A stretch of 41,958 bases of DNA from Pantoea stewartii subsp. stewartii (GCF_008801695.1 NZ_VZPF01000044.1:1-41958), one strand, 5' to 3'; shown: positions 1-8,656, counted from the first letter of the stretch. Made by a program: numbers and translations. The notes: generated by a model from the letters alone, not told the origin.

Positions 1-46
1 AATGGAGGCGAAGCGCCTCAAGGAGCCATGTCCGGTGTTTCACGCG

Positions 47-77
47 ATAGTGTCCATTAAAAAATGATGGACACTAT
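47..77. repeat. 11-bp inverted repeat (hairpin)
   Basis: ATAGTGTCCAT at 47-57 pairs perfectly with ATGGACACTAT at 67-77 around a 9-nt loop. A run of four T follows on the plus strand (77-80), so this could end a plus-strand gene lying outside the window. It also lies about 50 nt past the stop of the minus-strand operon, but that side has no T run. A smaller hairpin, GAGGCG/CGCCTC, is at 5-19. Confidence 0.5.
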
Positions 78-123
78 TTTCCCGGAACCGGAGCCCGCTG
101 CACAGACGGTTTAAATGTGACGC

Positions 124-420
124 TTACGAATAATGGCGCTGCGGTTCCAGACATTCGTCAGCGGATCGGTGAGTGGCTTTGTACTCCAGCTCTCTCGTCA
201 GCTCAATAAGCTGCTCATTCACCCGGTTTAACTCACGCTCGGCTCGATCGCTGCGCGAGATCAGCCGGTAAGTTTCGCGCATCAGCCGCTGATAGTGGTT
301 ATTAAGATCGGACAGCGCCTGGCGGTACTCTTCGGCGTGCAGACAGCTCTGCGCCGCCACATGGCTGGCATGGTTCAGCGCCTGGGTTTCTTCCAGAAAC
401 AGCTCATTAAGGTGCGTCAT
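124..420 (-). CDS. Short coiled-coil protein at the end of a siaABC-like operon
   Basis: This 98-residue protein has no predicted signal peptide or membrane segment. It is almost entirely helical and charged, and heptad-like spacing from about residue 35 to 85 suggests a coiled coil. The middle part (YRLISRSDRAERELNRVNE) resembles the stalk that precedes GGDEF or kinase domains in many signalling proteins, including SiaD-type diguanylate cyclases. No catalytic domain follows: the TAA at 124-126 closes the frame. Its ATG overlaps the stop of the SiaC-like gene (ATGA at 417-420), so the two are probably translationally coupled. Inference: it is the partner of the SiaC-like protein, taking the place of SiaD. 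Whether it is a shortened SiaD or an independent adaptor cannot be decided here. Confidence 0.75.
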   Translation of the reverse strand: MTHLNELFLEETQALNHASHVAAQSCLHAEEYRQALSDLNNHYQRLMRETYRLISRSDRAERELNRVNEQLIELTRELEYKATHRSADECLEPQRHYS

Positions 421-821
421 TGGTGCTGTTCCGCATGTAATGTGACGGTCAGGGCGGTGAAATCCAGCGACAGCTCCTCGCCAAACTCTTCTGACACGTC
501 ATCTTCAGCGTCATAGAACCAGTTCAGCACAATCTCACAGCCGTTCTGCGCCAGCCTGTTGAACTGATCGAACAGCCCGAACAGCATTTTGGTGCTGGAG
601 CTGTTGAAATAGCTCAGGTCGATATTGACTTCAGTCAGCTGGCTGGCCTGCGGTTGCCAGGATTCCAGTGCACTTTGCAGCGGGCGATAAAAGGCGGCCG
701 CATTTTCCGGCCAGGATTCGCCCCGCAGGGAAAATCGCTGGGCCGCAAAATCAAATTCCACGGCGGGCGTGCATTCGGTGGGGGTGAGATGAATGGTTTG
801 CATAGAGGATTCTTTAGTCAT
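417..821 (-). CDS. siaC: SiaC-like phosphoprotein (DUF1987)
   Basis: This 134-residue protein matches the SiaC/DUF1987 pattern: RGESWPENA near the start, then a strand leading to YFNSSSTKML (about residues 72-81), and a tail rich in acidic residues. In Pseudomonas, SiaC is phosphorylated on a threonine in the corresponding segment by SiaB and dephosphorylated by SiaA; unphosphorylated SiaC binds and activates the diguanylate cyclase SiaD. The Ser/Thr cluster here is the obvious phosphoacceptor region. The ATG at 821 overlaps the end of the kinase gene by 8 nt. A second ATG (MQTIHL, 803) is possible; the upstream one is kept because AAAGG precedes it. The gene sits third in the operon. Confidence 0.85.
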   Translation of the reverse strand: MTKESSMQTIHLTPTECTPAVEFDFAAQRFSLRGESWPENAAAFYRPLQSALESWQPQASQLTEVNIDLSYFNSSSTKMLFGLFDQFNRLAQNGCEIVLNWFYDAEDDVSEEFGEELSLDFTALTVTLHAEQHQ

Positions 822-1380
822 GGCAGATTGTCGCCTTTAGCCAAAAGGCAGAGAGCTCGCTGGCTTCCAGTGGCTGGAAGCAGTATTCCAGCGGTTCACT
901 GACGTCGCGGGCAAGGGTAAGTAAGCCGATATTGGCGCCTTTGCTCCAGACAGGACTCTCTGCGCGTAACCGACTGCGGTAGGCTTGTTTAATTTCGTCT
1001 GCGTTCATGACCCGTAACGAGTCCAGATCGCCACGCAGTTGAACGCTGGCATCGCTGCCTACCAGATTGGCACTTTCCAGATAGTAGCGCCCACCATCAT
1101 AGCGCAGGCTCAGCGATCCAAAACGATAGAGCTGATCGTTGTGGCTCAGCGCCCGGCTGTCCTGCGAGTAGCGCAGGATGTTTTGCGCGATCTCGACAAA
1201 GCTGGAGAACAGCCGTCGTCGCACTTTCTGTGACTGCTCGTGGTTCTCCAGAAACAGTTTGACCACTTCACCCATTGCCGTGATGTTTTGCGGCGAAAAA
1301 AAGCCGGTGTACTGGAGCGCGATAAGACCAGATTGCGATTCGGTGTTGAACGGCAGACCACGGAGTGATTCGTTTTTCAT
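814..1380 (-). CDS. siaB: SiaB family protein kinase
   Basis: This 188-residue soluble protein resembles SiaB, the kinase of the SiaABC partner-switching module. It has an N-box-like helix (FVEIAQNILRYSQD) with the Asn expected to bind Mg-ATP in GHKL folds, and a later glycine segment (SKGANIGLLTLARDV) suited to nucleotide binding. It would phosphorylate the neighbouring SiaC-like protein and oppose the phosphatase encoded upstream. The start was moved to the ATG at 1380 because GGGAAG lies six bases before it; the frame is open up to 1413, which overlaps the phosphatase. The start lies 17 nt inside the upstream gene's end, so coupling is likely. Confidence 0.8.
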   Translation of the reverse strand: MKNESLRGLPFNTESQSGLIALQYTGFFSPQNITAMGEVVKLFLENHEQSQKVRRRLFSSFVEIAQNILRYSQDSRALSHNDQLYRFGSLSLRYDGGRYYLESANLVGSDASVQLRGDLDSLRVMNADEIKQAYRSRLRAESPVWSKGANIGLLTLARDVSEPLEYCFQPLEASELSAFWLKATICHD

Positions 1381-1396
1381 TTTCTTCCCGGTGCAA

Positions 1397-2626
1397 TCAA
1401 TAGCGAAAGCCAAACCAGGTGACGTCGTCGCGTCGCGCCTGGTTACCTTGCCAGCTTAAATAGTCTTGCTGAAACGCCAGCGATAACTCCGCCATAGGCA
1501 AATGCTGATAGCGCATCAGCAGTGACTGAATGCGCTTATTGCCAAACATAATATTGCGCTCGCCACCCGGTTGATCGGTGACGCCATCCGTCAGCACAAA
1601 CAGCATATCGCCGCGATTAAATGCCAGGCTCTGTTCCGGCCAGTCATAATCCTCCGGCGTATCGGTATACCCCACGCCGACGCGATCCTGGCTGAGCGCG
1701 ATGATTTCGTTACTGATGTTGCTGAGCATAAATGCCTGGGTTCGGGCGCTGGCCCAACGCAGCTGATGCAGTTCGGTATCGACAGACAGCACGATGGCAT
1801 CGCAGCCATCGTTAGAGAGTGACGTTTGCTGAGACGCATTTAACTGTCCCAGGGTTTGTTTAATATGGTGGTTAAGCGCATGCAGAATGCGGGCAGGCGC
1901 CTGCAGATCGGCCTCGCGTAGCGCATTTTCCAGCGCAGACTGCAAAATTACCGTCATAAAGGCACCAGGAATGCCGTGGCCCGTACAGTCGGCAATGACC
2001 GCCAGCCAGCCGTTATTATGACGGTGAAAGGCGTAATAATCGCCACCCACGCCGTCCCTGGGCTGCCAGTACAGACACCAGTCGTCGAGCAGAGTCGCGA
2101 TTAGCTGGTTGGATCGGTCCAGCATCGCGTCCTGAATCACCCGCGCGTAATCGATGCTTTGTAAAATCTGCTGATGCTGGCGCGCCTGTAAGTCGGAGAC
2201 GCGGCGGATCAGATCGATCCCTAAACCAATGCCAATATAGTGTCCGTTCTCCGTCAGGATAAAGCCATCAGCGACGGACTTATCGCCATTGGCCACCACC
2301 TGCTGCGCCACGCTTTCCAGCGTGTTTTCTACGTCGATCACCAGCGGGAACTTATCCATAAAGGCAATGCAGCTCTTACGGTCATACAGTTCGGGAAAGA
2401 AGGGCCGCGCCATCTGCGACAAAAAGATGTGGCGGTTAATCATGCCAAACGGTTTGCCGTTTTCTACCACGGGCAAACCGATGAGATCTTTATGCTCGGC
2501 AAACAGCGCCATCACCGCACGGTTATCCGTCTCCGGACTGACAAAAGGGACCTCAATGCATAACACCCGCGCGTCGTAACGACTTGAGGCGGAAACCACA
2601 GTATTCACAGAGGCGGGTAACTGCAT
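1397..2626 (-). CDS. SpoIIE/PP2C-type phosphatase with CBS-like N-terminus (SiaA-like)
   Basis: This 409-residue protein has two parts. Residues about 15-145 look like a CBS pair (IGLPVVENGKPFGMINR, then a second segment ending GHYIGIGLGIDLI). A linker helix (about 146-180) leads to a SpoIIE-type PP2C phosphatase with GVGGDYY at 192-198, DCTGHGIPGAFM at 213-224 and a late FVLTDG motif, all carrying metal-binding aspartates. It should dephosphorylate the SiaC-like protein. Pseudomonas SiaA is membrane-bound with a HAMP domain; no membrane segment is visible here, so the input is probably a soluble ligand sensed by the CBS part. First gene of the operon. The start codon follows a modest AAGAG signal. 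No clear promoter was identified upstream. Confidence 0.88.
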   Translation of the reverse strand: MQLPASVNTVVSASSRYDARVLCIEVPFVSPETDNRAVMALFAEHKDLIGLPVVENGKPFGMINRHIFLSQMARPFFPELYDRKSCIAFMDKFPLVIDVENTLESVAQQVVANGDKSVADGFILTENGHYIGIGLGIDLIRRVSDLQARQHQQILQSIDYARVIQDAMLDRSNQLIATLLDDWCLYWQPRDGVGGDYYAFHRHNNGWLAVIADCTGHGIPGAFMTVILQSALENALREADLQAPARILHALNHHIKQTLGQLNASQQTSLSNDGCDAIVLSVDTELHQLRWASARTQAFMLSNISNEIIALSQDRVGVGYTDTPEDYDWPEQSLAFNRGDMLFVLTDGVTDQPGGERNIMFGNKRIQSLLMRYQHLPMAELSLAFQQDYLSWQGNQARRDDVTWFGFRY

Positions 2627-2882
2627 GATGCGGCTCTTGATTATCCAGGAATAATCTTAAGAGTAATGAGCGCAGATGACGGATTTATGGCAAAAAAACA
2701 GTTAGTAAAAAGAGCGCCGATAAATCGTGGATAAAGCAAAATAGCAGCGAAAAACCGCCAGCCAGGCGGCGTTAGACAGCGTGAAAATCCGGCACCCGAG
2801 TTATGCGCCACCGGGACCGGCGGTCAATTTTGCTGCGGTTGATGGAAAAGGCGGCAGTTGATTTCATTTTTGTGAAAAGCGT

Positions 2883-2911
2883 TTGACGCTGGGGCCTGCA
2901 TAGGGTTTAAT
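2883..2911 (+). promoter_or_regulatory. Promoter of tRNA-Phe
   Basis: A -35 TTGACG (2883-2888) and a -10 TTTAAT (2906-2911) are separated by exactly 17 nt. The -10 ends 10 nt before the tRNA. A GC-rich stretch (GCTCCTCG) sits between the -10 and the start, as in stringently controlled stable-RNA promoters. Confidence 0.75.
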
Positions 2912-2921
2912 GCTCCTCGTT

Positions 2922-2997
2922 GCCCGAATAGCTCAGTCGGTAGAGCAGGGGATTGAAAATCCCCGTGTCCCTGGTTCGATTCCGGGTTCGGGCACCA
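2922..2997 (+). tRNA. tRNA-Phe (anticodon GAA)
   Basis: A 76-nt cloverleaf with encoded CCA. The acceptor stem is GCCCGAA/TTCGGGC, the D arm is GCTCAGTCGGTAGAGC, the anticodon stem is GGGGA/TCCCC with GAA at 2955-2957, and the T arm carries GGTTCGATTCC. It is nearly identical to the E. coli tRNA-Phe. tRNA-Phe genes are well-known integration sites, and the disordered region just downstream fits that. No second copy of the tRNA 3' end was found in the window. Confidence 0.98.
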
Positions 2998-3005
2998 CAA
3001 ATTTG

Positions 3006-3031
3006 AAACCCTCGCTTCGGCGGGGGTTTTT
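3006..3031 (+). terminator. Rho-independent terminator of tRNA-Phe
   Basis: ACCCTCGC (3008-3015) pairs with GCGGGGGT (3020-3027), with one G-T pair, around the tetraloop TTCG. It is followed by TTTTT. Confidence 0.9.
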
Positions 3032-3390
3032 GCGTTTGGGGGCAAGGTCGTAGTTATCGGGACGGCTAAATGTGCAAAACAGCCTCTTCGTGGCGAGGGA
3101 CAAGGCGTATGTCGATTGCCAGCCTGTTACGGCATCTGCCCATAAAAAGGCTGACTGAGCGGCGATAGCACCTCGATCTTCCCTTTGTCATGCGCTTCTC
3201 CGAAAAGTATGCAGTCCGGTAGCAGAGCAGAAAGACCTCTTTTTACCGGAAGCCTGTTATCATCAGGTTAACGGGATCACGTCGCTGACGCCTGCCAGAC
3301 GCAAGGACTGACATCCAGTTTACTGCTACGGCCTGCTGCCCCATTCGAATTGCGTAAATCAGGCTGTCCGGCCTGGCCCAGGCTAATAAT
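3032..3390. other. Gene-free stretch downstream of tRNA-Phe
   Basis: No open frame with a ribosome-binding site was found on either strand, and no repeat of the tRNA 3' end is visible. It probably consists of degraded accessory DNA between the tRNA and the broken beta-helix gene. Confidence 0.5.
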
Positions 3391-3412
3391 AAACCCCGGA
3401 CGGTACCGGGGC
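3391..3412 (-). terminator. Terminator of the beta-helix gene
   Basis: CCCCGG (3394-3399) and CCGGGG (3406-3411) form a perfect hairpin with a 6-nt loop. Read on the minus strand it is followed by TTTATTATTA, about 12 nt past the stop of the broken gene. Confidence 0.7.
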
Positions 3413-3423
3413 GAAGCGAGAGG

Positions 3424-4916
3424 CTACACGGCTGGCATGATCGGCTGAAGATTCAGATAGGGCAACGCATAGTCAGGTAACAGATCGATGATCGCTGGCA
3501 GGGGTATTTCTGCGATGACGCCTGCTACCACCACCCGTTTTCCGCTGTCGGCAAAGCGGTTTTCCGCGCAATGAAAAGCGTCAGGGAACAGGGTGACGCC
3601 AGGGCCAGGCGAACCAATGAGTTGAGAATCTTCGCTGCGATTAATAAACAGATTAGAGAACACCAGATACTTTGAAACGGTGATGTGTTTCTCTGGCGTA
3701 TCATAAATGTTACTCCAGTAGCTAATCATTCCATCGTTCAAATAATTATTGAATATAAAGGTATCCTGCATGATGCGCCATTGAACGGCTAAATCGTCGT
3801 AGGGACGTGCATCAAATGAGATACTTTTTAGATAGTTACCGGCAAATACGAGGCCTCGGGCATTACGGAATTTCAACTGACCGGACGCATCAGCAGGCCA
3901 GCCTGAAAAATAGTTCTCAACAACTTCAACCTGGTCGTAGGCTTTAATATAAACAGCATGATCCCGGACAATATCATTTTCACCGCTGGCTGGATTATAC
4001 AAGCGGGGAGTCGTGCTACCTGAAAAGAAATTTTTACGGAAAACCCCTTTTTTCAAATTGCTGGTCGAGTACCAACCGGCAACAAAGTGTCCCTGCTCAT
4101 CATCAAATGGGCTTTGTTGAATAAATGGATTTTATGCTGTGGTACTATGAAAACGGTTGTTTCAGATAACATAAAATCAATGCATTACATGCTTGCGTAT
4201 GACGGTGTTCTGTCTGGCATCAGCGTTTTCTACCAAAACAGTGCAGACAAAACAGAATGATTACCTATTATTCAACAAAGCCCATCAAATGTCATTATCC
4301 CCCGTGTGCGTAATGCGATAAGCGTCAGCAGCATCGCTTTTGTGGTTGCATCAATCCATGCTTCAGCAACAGAAATGTCCGTTATTGAACCCAGAAAATT
4401 TTGCTCGATTATCAGGCCGGGCGCATTGCCATAGGTATTTATCGCCACGCCGGGATAACCCCGGCCACGCATAAAAACATTGCCCTTAATCAGGTAAGCC
4501 TTTGTTGAGCAGGTTAACTGGGCCACGTTAGTATCGCTCACCGTATTAATAAAAACATTATAGTTAACATTAATGCCGGTTTTTCTTCCGTAAAAATACA
4601 GCGTCGCATTCTCAAAGAGAATATTCTCTATTGTCAGGTTAGCGACGGTATTGCCATATTGACCGTCACCAAACATGACGGCGCGCTTGCTGTTGATACC
4701 GCGAAATACCGTGCCGGTAACATCACCTTTCAGTGAGTTAAACGATTTGAGCTGGATATCCTGCGAGAAAAGGTAGACGCCTGCGGGGAAATAAATGCCT
4801 TTTTTCTGTTGCGTGCTGATATTTAATAGCGCAATGAGTTTTTCAGAGAGATCTTCGGATGTATCAGGGTAAATACCCATGTCGGGCGCAAAAATATAGT
4901 CATATAACGTATCCAT
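3424..4916 (-). pseudogene. Right-handed beta-helix protein (tailspike / pectate-lyase-like), split by a MITE
   Basis: The gene is interrupted by a 173-bp element at 4110-4282. Removing the element and one copy of its 9-bp target duplication restores one continuous minus-strand frame from 4916 to the TAG at 3424. The ancestral protein would have about 436 residues. The N-terminal part has a typical pectate-lyase-superfamily entry (GIYFPAGVYLFSQDI) followed by short repeating strands rich in Asn, Gly and Ile (NLTIENILFENATLYFYG, IKGNVFMRGRG). The C-terminal half continues the pattern (VEVVENYFSGW, LVFAGNYLKSISF). Such proteins are phage tailspikes or cell-surface polysaccharide lyases; the substrate cannot be told. 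The ATG at 4916 is preferred because GAGG lies 5 nt before it; an upstream GTG at 4922 is possible. Residues just before the insertion read more naturally in another frame, so there may be further damage. Its AT-rich context suggests horizontal origin. Confidence 0.85.
4110..4282 (+). mobile_element. 173-bp MITE, copy 1 (IS903-type ends)
   Basis: A 15-bp perfect terminal inverted repeat, GGCTTTGTTGAATAA, marks both ends and matches the known ends of IS903 (IS5 family). The direct repeat CATCAAATG flanks it at 4101-4109 and 4283-4291, the 9-bp duplication expected for IS903-group transposases. There is no open frame of useful length inside, so it must be moved in trans. It differs from the other three copies at one base (A at 4184, where the others carry G in this orientation). 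It sits inside the beta-helix gene and breaks it. Confidence 0.95.
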
Positions 4917-4922
4917 ATTCAC

Positions 4923-5749
4923 CTCATTTTTAACGTAAAACCTACTTGATATGCATGGTGTGTCTGTCCGTATTTAATGTAAATTACGCAGTGTTTCTAC
5001 TGCATCTTCAGCAAGGGAGGGCCGAATAATGGCAGGTTTGCATGATTGCACGTAATAAAAAACGGGTTTCTGCCTGGGTAGGCAACATTAAGCGTAAGAA
5101 CATTGAGCGAGATCAAAATGGTTAACAGAGCCGGGATGAGTTAAACAGAATACGGGATAGATTTTACAGTTAAAGCCGATCTGAAATGATTCACAGATCC
5201 CTGCCAAATCGCGCAACAGGAAAAAGGCGAACGGGTCGCTGACAAACAGCATATTCAGGCGGAGGAAAGATGGCTCACTGGCCAGGCGAAAAGTCATGGT
5301 CTGATAGTTTTAATGCTGCTAAAAAATACTTCCGATATGGGCTGTTCTTAATAACGCTGTAATAACCTTTGCTCGTATTGGTGAACGCATCCTTATTGTT
5401 CTGCCGTTCCATCACTGGAATAAAAACGGTGCGTGTTAATTGTTAGTGGGTTCTCCGTAAGTCTTGCTGCTGGAACGCAGCAGAATATGATGGTTCACAG
5501 AGCTTCTTTATCGTGACTGGGTCATTATTTTTCATTATCGTCAGCTTGCCAGACGGCATAAAGATGATGCCTCATGTGAGTAAGTTAATCTTGTTTACAG
5601 TATTAATGCGTCTTTTCTACCGTTCCGTTTTCGGGGTGGCAGACCACACATTGAGCCATTACCGGGTTTTATGAAGACTGTTACATTCTAAAGTGGGTGG
5701 GGATGAATATTGTTGAAAGCAATCGGTGGGGTTCTTAGCAAGGTATAAA
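4923..5749. other. AT-rich gene-poor stretch
   Basis: About 830 bp between the beta-helix gene and the terminator of the MFS operon. A 69-codon minus-strand frame at 5088-5297 is open but has no ribosome-binding site and no recognisable family, so it is not called as a gene. No tRNA-derived repeat or mobile-element end was found here. The composition resembles the neighbouring pseudogene rather than the core genes. Confidence 0.45.
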
Positions 5750-5787
5750 GAAAGGAAAAATCAGTCAGCTTTCTCAGCCCGACTGAT
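5750..5787 (-). terminator. Probable terminator of the M20 peptidase / MFS operon
   Basis: ATCAGTC (5760-5766) pairs with GACTGAT (5781-5787) around a 14-nt loop. Read on the minus strand it is followed by TTTTTCCTTT. It lies about 93 nt past the MFS stop codon. Confidence 0.55.
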
Positions 5788-5879
5788 GCTGGGGTTATTG
5801 AAGCAAATGAAGCGTTAACAGCCAAACTTCTGCCACCTTGTAAAATCCGTCAGGTGCACAACCCTGTGCACCTGTTCTC

Positions 5880-7154
5880 CTACTTCACGCGCTTCTGGCT
5901 GCGCAGCAGTGCCAGGCCGCTCAGCACCGACATGGCCATCAGGTAATAGCCGGGTGCCAGGCTGGTGCCGGTGGCCGTGATTAACAGCGAACAGATCAGC
6001 GGTGCAAATCCGCCAAATACGGTCACTGCGATGTTATAGCTGATCGCCATGCCGCTGGCGCGGGTGCCCATCGGAAACAGATCGGCCATGACCGACGGCA
6101 CGGTTGAGAAGTAGATCGATTTCAGCAACGCCATCCAGCAGACCAGCGCGACAAGCGTGATGGGCGTGGTGTGACTGACGACCAGCTTAAAGGCGGGATA
6201 GATGGTGACGATCAGTAAAATCAGCGAGCCCCACATCAACGGAACCCGGCCGATGCGTTCTGCCCACAGACCCATAACCGGCGTCACCACAGTCAGGATC
6301 ACACCCGCCATTAACGTCGCGGTAAAGGCCACAGAGCCGGGCAGGTGCAGATTGCGCGTGGCATAGGTCGGTACATAGTTGAGCATGTAGTTAACCGCCG
6401 TGGAGATGACCATCAGGCCAATCGCCAGCAACATCAGCTCTTTCTGGCGGCCAAACAGGCGTTTAAGTGGGGCAACATCAGGTTGATGTGTGGCAAAGCT
6501 GGCAGGTTCATGCACATGGCGGCGGATATAAATTCCCAACGGGCCAATCAGCAGACCAAAGGCAAAGGGAATGCGCCAGCCCCAGTCCTGAATCTCGCTT
6601 TCCGTCAGGATTTTCGTTAATCCCAGACCAAACGCGGATGCCATCAGCGTACTGGCCCCCTGAGTGGCAAACTGCCAGCTGGCGATAAAGGCTTTGCGCT
6701 CGGGAAAATGCTCCACCAGGAACGCCGTCGAGCTGCCAAATTCGCCGCCGGCAGAAAAACCCTGAACCAGCCGCGCCAGCAGGATAAGTACAGGGGCCAT
6801 CAACCCAATACTGTCGTAACCCGGCATAAACGTAATCACGGCACCGCCCAGCATCATCAGATTGATGGAGAGCAGTAGCGCCTTTTTGCGACCATGGCGG
6901 TCAGCATAGTTGCCCAGCACAATCGCGCCCAGCGGCCGGATCAGGAAAGACACACCGAAACTGCCGAACGTAAGCAATATCGACACGGACGGATCGCGGG
7001 TCGGGAAAAACGCATGGGCGATATAGCTGGCAAAGAAGCCGTAAACCGCAATATCAAACCACTCCAGCGCATTACCGATGCAGGTGGCAAACAGGGTTTT
7101 GTGCAGGCTGGGTTTATTCGCGTGCAGAGATGCGGTGGTATTAAGTGTGCTCAT
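5880..7154 (-). CDS. MFS transporter, metabolite:H+ symporter (MHS) family
   Basis: This 424-residue membrane protein belongs to the MHS branch of the major facilitator superfamily (ProP, CitA, ShiA relatives). Visible marks are the opening GNALEWFDIAVYGFFASYIA, the loop motif GNYADRHGRKKAL between helices 2 and 3, the RLVQGFSAGGEFGSS segment of helix 4, and about 12 hydrophobic segments. These carriers take up carboxylates, betaines or similar small molecules with protons. The ATG at 7154 was chosen because GGAGG lies 6 nt before it and because it overlaps the stop of the peptidase gene (ATGA). The coupling suggests that the transporter imports the substrate, or a related compound, of the peptidase. 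The substrate is not identifiable. Confidence 0.9.
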   Translation of the reverse strand: MSTLNTTASLHANKPSLHKTLFATCIGNALEWFDIAVYGFFASYIAHAFFPTRDPSVSILLTFGSFGVSFLIRPLGAIVLGNYADRHGRKKALLLSINLMMLGGAVITFMPGYDSIGLMAPVLILLARLVQGFSAGGEFGSSTAFLVEHFPERKAFIASWQFATQGASTLMASAFGLGLTKILTESEIQDWGWRIPFAFGLLIGPLGIYIRRHVHEPASFATHQPDVAPLKRLFGRQKELMLLAIGLMVISTAVNYMLNYVPTYATRNLHLPGSVAFTATLMAGVILTVVTPVMGLWAERIGRVPLMWGSLILLIVTIYPAFKLVVSHTTPITLVALVCWMALLKSIYFSTVPSVMADLFPMGTRASGMAISYNIAVTVFGGFAPLICSLLITATGTSLAPGYYLMAMSVLSGLALLRSQKRVK

Positions 7155-8572
7155 GCGGCACCTCCGGCATGGTGACGATGCTTCGCGACCAGTTCGCGGC
7201 CTTGTTCGCCCAAATCCCACAGCAGTCGGGTCATGATCTGCAGGCCTTCGCGCGCAATTGACTTCAGCATATGCTCGTTCACGCCGTGCTGACCGCAGGC
7301 GGGATAAGAGTGCGGCACCCACAACGTGGGCAGGCCGAGAATGTCGGAGAACACCTCATTAGGCAGTGAACCGCCCAGGTTCGGCAGCAGTGCCGGCGTT
7401 TTGCCGCTGGTTTCGGCCATGCTGGCCAGCACCCAGTCGACTAACGGATCGGTGGGATCCAGCCGCGTGGCAGGCGATCCGCGCATAAACTCGACGTTCA
7501 CGTTGTCAAAGCCGTGCTGTGAAAGGTGTTTCCTGACGTGCTGCGCCAGATTTTCCCAGTCGGTGCCGACCACAAACCGCAGCTGACATACCGCGGTCGC
7601 CTCGCCCGGAATGGCGTTCATGGGGCGGGCAGGATTGCCGGTGAGAAAAGACAGCACCTCCAGCGTGTTCCAGCCATACAGGCGTTCTGTGGGGGTAAGT
7701 GTCGGTTCGCCCCAGTCCCTGTCAATCTCGGGATCGCCAGGCATGCCGCCGACGTGAATCTGACGGAGAATATCGCGTACCTGTTGAGTGAGTGAACTAG
7801 GTTTCAGCGCCGCCACCTGAAGCACGCCCTGAGCATTCACCAGCGAGGCAATGGCATTGGCCAGTTGCGTGCCGGGGTTACTCAACAGGCCACCCCAGTT
7901 GCCGGAGTGATAGGCGTTGTCGCGAGCCGTGATGGTAAGGCGAAAATTGACGGCGCCGCGCGAGCCCAGGAACAGGGTCGGCTGCACCGCGTTCAGGCGT
8001 GGACCGTCTGAGGCGACAAACAGGTCGGCTTTGAGCAGATCGCCGTGCTGCTGGCACAGCTGTGCCAAACCTGGCGAGCTGATCTCTTCGCCCATCTCGA
8101 ACAGCAGCTTGCAGTTGAAACCCAGCCTGCCGCCGCGCGCCTGAAACACCTGTTCCAGCGCGGCCAGGTTAACGCAGTGCTGACCTTTGTTATCCGCACT
8201 GCCGCGGGCATACCAGCGGTCGTCTTCTTCAACAAGCTCCCAGGGCGTTAACCCTGCGCGCCAGTTTTCGTCATCGCCAAACACCACATCGCCATGACCA
8301 TAGCTCAGCAGGGTGGGTAGAGCGGGATCTTCAATGCGTACCGCCACCAGAAAGGGACGATGGGCTGCTTCGGTGTTCTCAATAAAGTGCAGAGTAAAGC
8401 CCAGCGCGCGCAGCTGCGGCCCAATCTCATCGTGTAAATAGTGATGCAACTCGCCGTCGCGATCCTGGCGCTGGCTCTCGGTGCGCTGCGCCACGCGACG
8501 CGCCAGAATGCGTTGAAATTCCCCACTGTCGAACCAGGCGGTGGCCTGTTGTATGGCGTTTTGCGCTGTCAT
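7151..8572 (-). CDS. M20 family metallopeptidase / amidohydrolase
   Basis: This 473-residue cytoplasmic enzyme of the M20 (ArgE/DapE/CPG2) family would hydrolyse a peptide or N-acyl amino acid using two zinc ions. Counting from the ATG at 8572, the ligand and catalytic residues are visible: GHGD with H93 and D95, D127 in GSADNKGQ, and the EE pair 162-163 in FEMGEEISSPG, with a late HSYPACGQHGVNEH zinc site. The dimerisation or lid domain lies between. No good Shine-Dalgarno sequence precedes the chosen ATG; further starts at 8608 and 8605 (MMGKH) are possible. It is the first gene of a two-gene operon with the MFS transporter and is divergent from a LysR regulator, the usual arrangement for a regulator and its target. 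Confidence 0.88.
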   Translation of the reverse strand: MTAQNAIQQATAWFDSGEFQRILARRVAQRTESQRQDRDGELHHYLHDEIGPQLRALGFTLHFIENTEAAHRPFLVAVRIEDPALPTLLSYGHGDVVFGDDENWRAGLTPWELVEEDDRWYARGSADNKGQHCVNLAALEQVFQARGGRLGFNCKLLFEMGEEISSPGLAQLCQQHGDLLKADLFVASDGPRLNAVQPTLFLGSRGAVNFRLTITARDNAYHSGNWGGLLSNPGTQLANAIASLVNAQGVLQVAALKPSSLTQQVRDILRQIHVGGMPGDPEIDRDWGEPTLTPTERLYGWNTLEVLSFLTGNPARPMNAIPGEATAVCQLRFVVGTDWENLAQHVRKHLSQHGFDNVNVEFMRGSPATRLDPTDPLVDWVLASMAETSGKTPALLPNLGGSLPNEVFSDILGLPTLWVPHSYPACGQHGVNEHMLKSIAREGLQIMTRLLWDLGEQGRELVAKHRHHAGGAA

Positions 8573-8656
8573 GTTTGCGTATCTTTTATGCGTATTATGT
8601 TTTCCCATCATTTCCGAAACGCTGCTTTGCCACAATTATCAATTTATCGAGTAAGA

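Noticed and set aside
2715..2723. GCCGATAA-like sequence on the plus strand near 2716
   Set aside because: It matches the sigma-28 -10, but no -35 lies 11 nt upstream and it points toward the tRNA, which has its own promoter.
4110..4282. A coding insertion sequence
   Set aside because: The element is 173 bp with no open frame; only its ends match IS903, so it is a non-autonomous element.
5088..5297. A 69-codon minus-strand frame in the AT-rich stretch
   Set aside because: No ribosome-binding site and no recognised family; kept only as a note in the intergenic entry.
2922..5880. An integrated prophage or island with att sites at tRNA-Phe
   Set aside because: No integrase and no second copy of the tRNA 3' end were found; only a broken beta-helix gene remains.
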